Source of the DNA: Corallococcus coralloides DSM 2259
GTDB lineage: Bacteria; Myxococcota; Myxococcia; Myxococcales; Myxococcaceae
Assembly (NCBI RefSeq): GCF_000255295.1
Contig: NC_017030.1
Coordinates: forward strand, 1,798,001-1,862,000
DNA length: 64,000 nucleotides
Reading direction: 5' to 3'
Shown in pieces: positions 54,898 through 64,000 of this stretch. Positions within the stretch are counted from its first letter, which is position 1. The number at the start of each line of letters is the position of its first letter. Position numbers and translations under genes: made by a program. Below the pieces are notes generated by a model. The model saw only the letters and a program-made list of their open reading frames with translations. It did not search any database and had not been told where the DNA came from.

Positions 54898-55277
54898 GGG
54901 TGCTGTTTCATCCGAAAAGCCACATCCCGTCCACCGTCGAAAAGTGCGGGGTCCTCCCCGAGGGGCAGGATGCTCCGGATGCCGACTTTCCGCCTCCGGA
55001 CGCGCTGCGAGGCACAATCCCCGAGGGGAAACGGCCTCCGGAGCCGGTTTCTGGCGCTCCGGACGCGTCGCGAGGCTTCCGTTCCCGAGGGAAGAATGCG
55101 CTGCGGGGCCGAGTTCTAGCCTCCGAATCCATTGCTCCGAGGGGGCCCAGAGGGAAAAAGCGCGCGATGGACGCTGTTTTTCGCTCTAGGCCGTGCTACT
55201 ACGCGCCATCGGCTCTAGCTTGAAGATGCAAGCACGCCGTGCAACGTCCCCTTCGGAGGGGAGGAGACACAAGACGA
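54898..55277. other. Divergent intergenic region with imperfect repeats
   Basis: A 380-bp gap between the elb-like cluster and the SWIB gene. It holds imperfect direct repeats with a period of about 63-65 bp: CTCCGGACGCGCTGCGAGGC at 54994-55013 and CTCCGGACGCGTCGCGAGGC at 55057-55076, each followed by CCCGAGGGG- or CCCGAGGGAA-type blocks (about 55019, 55084). A first CCCGAGGGG block is near 54957 and a degenerate one near 55136. Promoters for both sides must lie here but were not pinned down. Confidence 0.6.
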
Positions 55278-55610
55278 ATGGCCGCCAAGAAAGCCGCTGC
55301 GAAGAAGTCTGCCCCTGCTGCCGCGAAGAAGGCCCCTGCCGCCAAGAAGGCCGCGGGCCGTAAGCCCAACGCTGCGTTCATGAAGGAGATGACGCCCTCC
55401 GCTGAGCTGGCGGCGATCGTCGGTTCCAAGGCGCTGCCCCGCACCGCGGTGGTCAGCAAGATCTGGGACTACATCAAGAAGAACAACCTCCAGGACGCGA
55501 AGAACAAGCGCCAGATCAACGCCGACGACAAGCTCAAGCCCATCTTCGGCGGCAAGAAGAACGTCACCATGTTCGAGATGACCGCGCTGGTGAACAAGCA
55601 CCTGAGCTGA
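55278..55610 (+). CDS. SWIB/MDM2-domain protein with histone H1-like tail
   Basis: 110 residues from the ATG at 55278, with a GGGGAGGAG run ending 14 bp upstream. Residues 1-30 are Lys/Ala/Pro-rich like a histone H1 tail. Residues about 35-110 are a SWIB domain (LAAIVGSKALPRTAVVSKIWDYIKK, INADDKLKPIFGGKKNVTMFEMT). SWIB proteins are typical of eukaryotic chromatin remodelers and chlamydial/myxobacterial nucleoid proteins. Likely a DNA-binding nucleoid protein. Followed by a terminator-like hairpin. Confidence 0.9.
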   Translation: MAAKKAAAKKSAPAAAKKAPAAKKAAGRKPNAAFMKEMTPSAELAAIVGSKALPRTAVVSKIWDYIKKNNLQDAKNKRQINADDKLKPIFGGKKNVTMFEMTALVNKHLS

Positions 55611-55617
55611 ACGGTGC

Positions 55618-55700
55618 AGGGCCCGTCGGGGCCGTCGCCGGTCGCCCGAAGGACCCTGGGGGCTCGTCACGCATCGCGCGCGACGGGCCCTCCGCTTTTT
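55618..55700 (+). terminator. Terminator-like structure after the SWIB gene
   Basis: AGGGCCCGTCG (55618-55628) pairs perfectly with CGACGGGCCCT (55681-55691), followed after TCCGC by TTTTT (55696-55700). The 52-nt loop is unusually long for a classic rho-independent terminator, but the GC-rich stem plus T-run fits one. Confidence 0.55.
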
Positions 55701-55797
55701 CTCCCTCTGCCAGCCGCTCGGCCGGAGCGTTGAAAAGGGGGCTAAGGCGCATCTGCCCGCTGGCGGACGCGCCGCGTCGGACCTACCTCTGGGGCCC

Positions 55798-58700
55798 ATG
55801 TTCCACGACGGTTCCGAGGCAGGGGAGCGCTCCGCGCGGCAGGCGGACGCGGATGGCACGCACACGACGGTGGAGGCGCAGGCGGACGACCTGTTCCAGC
55901 AGGTCCAACGCGAGCTGCAATCGCGCCGCGTCACGCCGCTGTCCACCTACCGGATGCAGCTGCACCAGGGCTTCACCTTCCAACAGGCGAAGGCGCTGGT
56001 GCCGTACCTGGCCCGGCTGGGCGTGAGCGACTTCTACGCGTCGCCCTACCTCAAGGCCACGCCCGGCAGCACCCACGGCTACGACTGCGTGGACCACCAA
56101 CGGCTCAACCCGGAGGTGGGCACGCCAGAGGACCACGCGGCGCTCTGTGACGCCCTGCGCGAGCACGGGCTGGGGCAGGTGCTGGACGTGGTGCCCAACC
56201 ACATGGGCATCGAGCGGGACAACCGCCTGTGGCTGGACGTGCTGGAGAACGGCCCGTCGTCCGTCTACGCGAAGTTCTTCGACGTGGACTGGCGGCCGGT
56301 GAAGGACGAGCTGGCGGACAAGGTGCTGCTGCCCATCCTGGGGGACCAGTACGGCATCGTGCTGGAGCGCGGCGAATTGAAGCTGTCCTACGACTCCGGC
56401 GCCTTCCACCTGCACTACTACGACCACCGGCTGCCGGTGGCGCCGCGCCAGTACGCCACCATTCTCAAGCACGGCCTGGAGCGGCTGGAGAAGCAGCTGG
56501 GCGCGGAGTCACCGCACCTGGTGGAGCTGCTCTCCATCCTGACGGCCCTGGACCACCTGCCGCTGCGCACGGAGGTGGACCCGGCGAAGGTGACCGAGCG
56601 GCACCGCGAGAAGGAGGTCATCAAGCGGCGGCTGGGCGCGGTGGTGGCGGACAGCGCGGAGCTGGCGGCGTACGTGGAGGAGAACCTCCGGGTGTTCAAC
56701 GGCACGCCCGGCAACGTGCGCTCCTTCGACCTTTTGGACACGCTGCTGCAGAACTGCAGCTACCGGCTGGCGCACTGGCGCGTGGCGGGCGAGGAGATCA
56801 ACTACCGCCGCTTCTTCGACATCAACGGCCTGGCCGCCATCCGCGTGGAGGACCCGGACGTCTTCCTGGAGGCGCACCAGCGCATCTTCGAGTGGCTGCG
56901 CGAGGGGCGCGTCACGGGCCTGAGAATCGACCACCCGGACGGCCTCTTCGACCCCACCGCCTACTTCCTGGACCTGCAGGAGCGCTTCTTCGTGGAGCGG
57001 GCGCGGGCGCGCTTCGACGCCGGGAAGAAGGAGGGGGATGACGCGCGGTGGCCGGAGGTGGAGGCGCTCCTGCGCGCGAAGTGGCGGCGCGAGGTGATGG
57101 ACACGCCGGACAGCCCGCTGCGCAAGGCGCTCTTCGTTGCGGTGGAGAAGATTCAAGGCGGCCGCGAGCGCATCCCGGAGTCGTGGGCGGTGCACGGCAC
57201 CACCGGCTACCGCTTCGCCAACGCGGTGAGCGGCCTGTTCGTGCACCCGGCCGCGGAGGCGCACCTGACGGAGACGTACGAGCGCTTCGCGGGCGGCACG
57301 CAGGACTTCGCGGAGCTCGTGTACCAGAAGAAGCTGCTCATCATGCGCGTGAGCATGGCCAGCGAAATCAACGTGCTGGCGCACGAGCTCAACCGCATCT
57401 CGGAGATGAACCGCCGCACGCGCGACTTCACGCTCAACAGCCTCCGGCGCGCACTGGTGGAGTTCATCGCGCTGTTCCCCGTCTACCGCACCTACGTGGA
57501 CGGCTGGCGCGCGGAGCTGGACGTGCGCGACGTGCAGTACATCGAGTGGACCCTCCAGCGCGCCAAGGAGCGCAACACCACCACCAACGCCTCCATCTTC
57601 GACTTCCTGCGCGACATCCTCCTGGGCCGCTACCCGGAGCACGTGGGGGACGACGAGAAGGCGGTGATGCTGAGATTCGCGATGAAGCTGCAGCAGGTGA
57701 CGGGCCCCGTGATGGCCAAGGGCCTGGAGGACACCGTCTTCTACATCTACAACCGGCTGGTGAGCCTCAACGAGGTGGGCGGCGAGCCTGAGCACTTCGG
57801 CATGCGCGCCACCACCTTCCACCTGCGCAACCAGGAGCGCGCGGAGCGCTGGCCGGCGAGCATGCTCACCTCCAGCACCCACGACACCAAGCGCAGCGAG
57901 GACGTGCGCGCGCGCATCAACGTGCTCACGGAGCTGCCAGAGGTCTGGCGGGAGCAGGTGCGCGCCTGGGCGGACCTCACCCGGCCCTTCGTCAGCCACC
58001 TGCCCACGGGCCCCGCGCCGTCGTCCAACGACGTCTACCTCTTCTTCCAGACGGTGGTGGGCGCGTGGCCCATGGGCGAACAGGTGCCCCCGGCCGAGCT
58101 CAAGGAGTTCCACCGCCGCGTGCGCGAGTACATGGGCAAGGCCATCAAGGAGGCCAAGGTCCGCACGTCGTGGACCAACCCGGACGGCGCCTACGATGAC
58201 GCGGTGGCGCAGTTCGTGGACGCGTGCTTCGACCCCGCGAAGGGCCAGGCCTTCCTGGACGGCGTGAAGGCCTTCAAGCGCCGCATCGAGCGCGCGGGCC
58301 AGCACAACGCGCTGGGGCAGCTGCTCTTGAAGCTGGCCTCCCCGGGCGTGGCGGACACGTACCAGGGCTGCGAGCTGTGGGATTTGTCGCTGGTGGATCC
58401 GGACAACCGCCGGCCGGTGGACTACGCCCTGCGCGAGCGGCTGCTCACGGCGATGGACGACGCGGCGGCGAAGGACCGGCCCGCCCTGTGCGCCCGGCTG
58501 ACCCGGGACATGGACGACGGGCAGGTGAAGCTCTTCGTCCTGGCGGAGTCGCTGCGGCTGCGCCAGAAGTACGCGGACCTCTTCCGCGGGGGCGGCTACG
58601 AGGCGCTGGAGCTGTCCGGGCCGCGCTCGCCCGCGGCGGTCGGCTTCGCTCGCACGCACGGTGACAGGGTGCTGATTGCCTGCGCGCCGCGTTACACCCT

Positions 58701-58901
58701 GGAGGCGCTGGAGTCCGGGGGGCTGGCGCAAGCGTACGACGGTACGTTCCTGAACCTTCCGGAGGCATATGCGGGCATGATGTTCCGCAATGTCTTCACC
58801 GGGAACACCGTCCGTCCCCAGCAGGGGCCGGGTGGCGTGGGGCTGGCCCTGGGGCCGCTCCTCGCGGAGTTCCCGGTGGTGCTGCTGGAGAGGAGCACTG
58901 G

Positions 58902-58905
<4 letters not shown>
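55798..58905 (+). CDS. treY: Malto-oligosyltrehalose synthase
   Basis: 1035 residues. GH13 enzyme that turns the reducing end of malto-oligosaccharides into a trehalosyl unit, the first step of the TreY-TreZ route from glycogen. TreY landmarks: TYRMQLHQGFTF, YASPYLKATPGSTHGYD, DVVPNHMG, VTGLRIDHPDGLFDP (nucleophile Asp378), GTTGYRFANAV and TSSTHDTKRSEDVR. A 40-residue N-terminal extension is present. The stop overlaps the GlgX start (ATGA). treZ is not in the window. Confidence 0.94.
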
Positions 58906-61046
<2,141 letters not shown>

Positions 61047-61082
61047 CCGCCGGGGCCGTCCCGGAGTAGGCAGCGGGGCGTG

Positions 61083-62075
61083 ATGACCCACACGCTCTGG
61101 CCCTGGGTGGCCTTCAACGTCTTCGTCCTGGCGATGCTCGCCATGGACCTGGGGCTGTTCCACCGCAAGGAGCACGCGGTGTCGCCGAAGGAGGCGACGC
61201 TGTGGACGCTCGTGTGGGTGAGCATCAGCCTCGCGTTCTGCGGGGGCGTCTGGCACTACGGCGGCAAGGGGCCGGCGCTGGAGTGGCTGACGGCGTACGT
61301 CGTGGAGTACGCGCTGTCGGTCGACAACCTCTTCGTCTTCCTGATGGTGTTCGGCTACTTCCGGGTGCCGCCGCAGCACCAGCACCGGGTGCTCTTCTGG
61401 GGCATCCTGGGCGCGTTCGTGATGCGCGCGCTGCTCATCGTCGCGGGCACGGCGCTGGTGGCCCGCTTCGAGTGGCTCATCTTCCTGTTCGGCGCGTTCC
61501 TCGTCTACACGGCCTCCAAGATGCTCTGGGCCAAGGAGGACGAGGACGTGGACCCGGAGGCAGGCTTCATCGTGAGGATGTCCCGGCGCCTGTTGCCGGT
61601 GGCGCGTCAGGGCGAGGGCAGCCGCTTCTTCGTCCACGAGGACGGCCGGCGCAAGGTGACGCCGCTGTTCATCGTGCTGATGGTGGTGGAGGCCACGGAC
61701 CTGCTCTTCGCCATGGACTCCATCCCGGCGGTGCTGGGCATCAGCAAGGACCCGTTCATCATCTACACGTCCAACGTCTGCGCCATCCTGGGCCTGCGCT
61801 CGCTGTTCTTCGTCGTCTCCAGCCTGATGGAGAAGTTCCACCTGCTGAAGGTCGCGCTGGGCGTCATCCTGGCCTTCGTGGGCGTGAAGATGCTCATCGA
61901 GCACTGGTTCAAGATTCCCATCGGCATCTCGCTGGGGGTGATTGCCGGCTGCCTGGTGGTGGCCATCGTGGCGTCGCTGGTGTTCCCCAAGCCCCCGGAC
62001 GCGGCGGGGGCCACGCCGGTGGCGGACGCGGACAAGGCCCCGGACGCGCCGGCCCGGGAGCAGGAGCGCGGCTGA
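61083..62075 (+). CDS. TerC/Alx family membrane protein
   Basis: 330 residues from the ATG at 61083; an in-frame GTG at 61080 is possible. Nine or ten membrane helices with TerC hallmarks: VEYALSVDNLFVFLMVFGYF, FGAFLVYTASKMLW, EATDLLFAMDSIPAVLGISKDPF and an acidic loop EDEDVDPEAGF. The two membrane Asp residues in the DNLF and DSIP motifs are conserved. Homologs are implicated in Mn2+ export, tellurite resistance or metalation of exported proteins. The C-terminal tail is Ala/Asp-rich. Confidence 0.92.
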   Translation: MTHTLWPWVAFNVFVLAMLAMDLGLFHRKEHAVSPKEATLWTLVWVSISLAFCGGVWHYGGKGPALEWLTAYVVEYALSVDNLFVFLMVFGYFRVPPQHQHRVLFWGILGAFVMRALLIVAGTALVARFEWLIFLFGAFLVYTASKMLWAKEDEDVDPEAGFIVRMSRRLLPVARQGEGSRFFVHEDGRRKVTPLFIVLMVVEATDLLFAMDSIPAVLGISKDPFIIYTSNVCAILGLRSLFFVVSSLMEKFHLLKVALGVILAFVGVKMLIEHWFKIPIGISLGVIAGCLVVAIVASLVFPKPPDAAGATPVADADKAPDAPAREQERG

Positions 62076-62144
62076 CGGGGGGCGTGGGGGCCGGCCCCTG
62101 CGTTTCCCTTGCATCGGGCGGGAGTCGCTGCCAAGTCTCCCGCC

Positions 62145-62528
62145 ATGTCCACCGCCACCACCGACGGCATCCGCGTCACCGTGGAGCCGACCTTCTGGCC
62201 GGAGCGCAGCACTCCTGAGTCCGGGCAGTTCGCCTTCATGTACAAGGTGGTGCTCTTCAACGAAGGCACCGTCCCCGCGCAGCTGCGGTCCCGGCATTGG
62301 ATCATCACCGACGCCCAGGGGCACATTGACGAGGTGAAGGGCGAGGGCGTGGTCGGCCGTCAGCCGCACCTCAAGCCGGGCGAGCGGTTCGAGTACACGA
62401 GCTGGGCGATGCTGAAGACGCCCTTCGGCACCATGCGCGGCGGCTACGAGATGGAGCGTCCGGACGGCACGCGCTTCGAGGCGCGCATCGCCGAGTTCGC
62501 GCTCACGCTGCCGCACGCGCTGCACTGA
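62145..62528 (+). CDS. apaG: ApaG domain protein
   Basis: 127 residues from the ATG at 62145. A single ApaG fibronectin-like domain: ITVEPTFWPERSTPESGQF-type start (in part), RHWIITDAQGHIDEVKGEGVVGRQPHLKPGE and WAMLKTPFGTMRGGYEM. The function of ApaG is not settled (magnesium/cobalt or nucleotide related). Stands between the TerC and ferrochelatase genes. Confidence 0.92.
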   Translation: MSTATTDGIRVTVEPTFWPERSTPESGQFAFMYKVVLFNEGTVPAQLRSRHWIITDAQGHIDEVKGEGVVGRQPHLKPGERFEYTSWAMLKTPFGTMRGGYEMERPDGTRFEARIAEFALTLPHALH

Positions 62529-62538
62529 GACATCCCGC

Positions 62539-63580
<1,042 letters not shown>

Positions 63581-63606
<26 letters not shown>

Positions 63607-64000
63607 GCGCGGGCGTCTCCGGAGCCTGCGGGGCCTGGGGCGCCTGCTGGGGGGCGCCGACGGGCGAGACGCGGGCCTGGTAGGTGCCCACGGGCAGGTT
63701 CACGGCGGGCTGCGCGGGGCCGTTGAGGGAGGTGGACAGGGTGCCCTGCCAGGAGCGCCACTGGCCGGCCTTCACCAGGAACTCGCCCTTGCCGGTGACC
63801 TTCACGGTGGCGCCCAGCTCGGTGCCTTCCGGTTGGGCGGCGGGGGCCGGGGTGTCGTCCAGCTCGTTGGGGACCTCGATGGCGGCGTTCTCGGGGCCCG
63901 CCTGCTTCGCGCCCTTGTCCTTCTTGGGGAGGGCGGGGCGCGGGGCGCTGAGGGTGCCGCCGAACTGCTCCACGATGTCGTACTCGAGCGTGGCCACCTG
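63581..64000 (-). CDS. Unknown Pro/Ala-rich protein, truncated by the window
   Basis: Open from the window edge (GTG at 63997 is only the first in-window start), 138-139 residues visible. A globular part with GATVKVTGKGEFLVKAGQWRSWQG and a C-terminal PQQAPQAPQAPETPAP tail. Resembles a linker plus beta domain of a larger exported protein; the family is not recognised. The stop lies inside the 3' end of hemH. Confidence 0.5.

Overview
The window is about 64 kb of very GC-rich DNA packed with genes. It looks like a myxobacterial chromosome, most probably Myxococcaceae (Myxococcus/Corallococcus type). This is inferred from the third-position GC bias, the many one-component sigma and anti-sigma genes, a DUF1592/DUF1552 secreted pair, an ElbD-type ether-lipid multienzyme, a ferrochelatase with an internal four/five-cysteine segment, and lipoproteins of myxobacterial style. 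No phage, transposon, rRNA, standard tRNA or CRISPR array was seen.

Layout. 1-3942 (+): 5'-truncated GMC/cholesterol-oxidase-like enzyme, DUF2267 protein, acyl-CoA-binding protein, metallophosphoesterase. 3952-7666 (-): an apparent operon of a Ro60-like HEAT/vWA protein, an unknown 414-residue protein and a JAMM metallopeptidase-like protein. It is preceded by a structured RNA that carries tRNA T-, D- and anticodon-like arms in permuted order inside a long closing helix, that is, a Y-RNA (YrlA-like) candidate. 7869-9864 (+): divergent sigma factor and zinc-motif anti-sigma-like protein. 9920-12548 (-): second sigma/anti-sigma pair with an exported effector. 12677-20106: hotdog thioesterase, UvrD/PcrA helicase, DUF1592/DUF1552 pair, and a GbpA-like chitin-active LPMO whose ribosome binding site lies in a perfect hairpin. 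20098-31842 (-): four tandem paralogous membrane-anchored proteins made of carboxypeptidase-regulatory-like beta repeats, each with a conserved TATCCT element upstream. 31867-33122: TIGR02588/TIGR02587 membrane pair. 33243-38163: PurU, a lipoprotein, two identical 27-bp palindromes, and an outer-membrane protein/ECF sigma/TPR operon. 38379-45832: clan-CD-peptidase-like unknown, MFS transporter, beta-propeller lipoprotein, adenosine deaminase, small membrane protein, GlgC, FHA-GGDEF cyclase. 46043-54897 (-): five-gene ether-lipid (elb-like) cluster. 55278-64000: SWIB protein, TreY-GlgX, TerC, ApaG, HemH and a truncated ORF.

How the genes work together. Glycogen/trehalose metabolism is represented by GlgC, TreY and GlgX. 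The elb-like cluster would convert branched fatty acids to alkyl-ether lipids, which are signals and lipid-body components in M. xanthus development. The three sigma-factor loci (7.9, 12.5 and 37.1 kb) look like independent signalling modules. The most unusual segment is 3.9-7.7 kb: a probable noncoding Y RNA next to a divergent Ro60-like protein, linked to a JAMM protein and an unknown protein, which I do not recognise as a described system.
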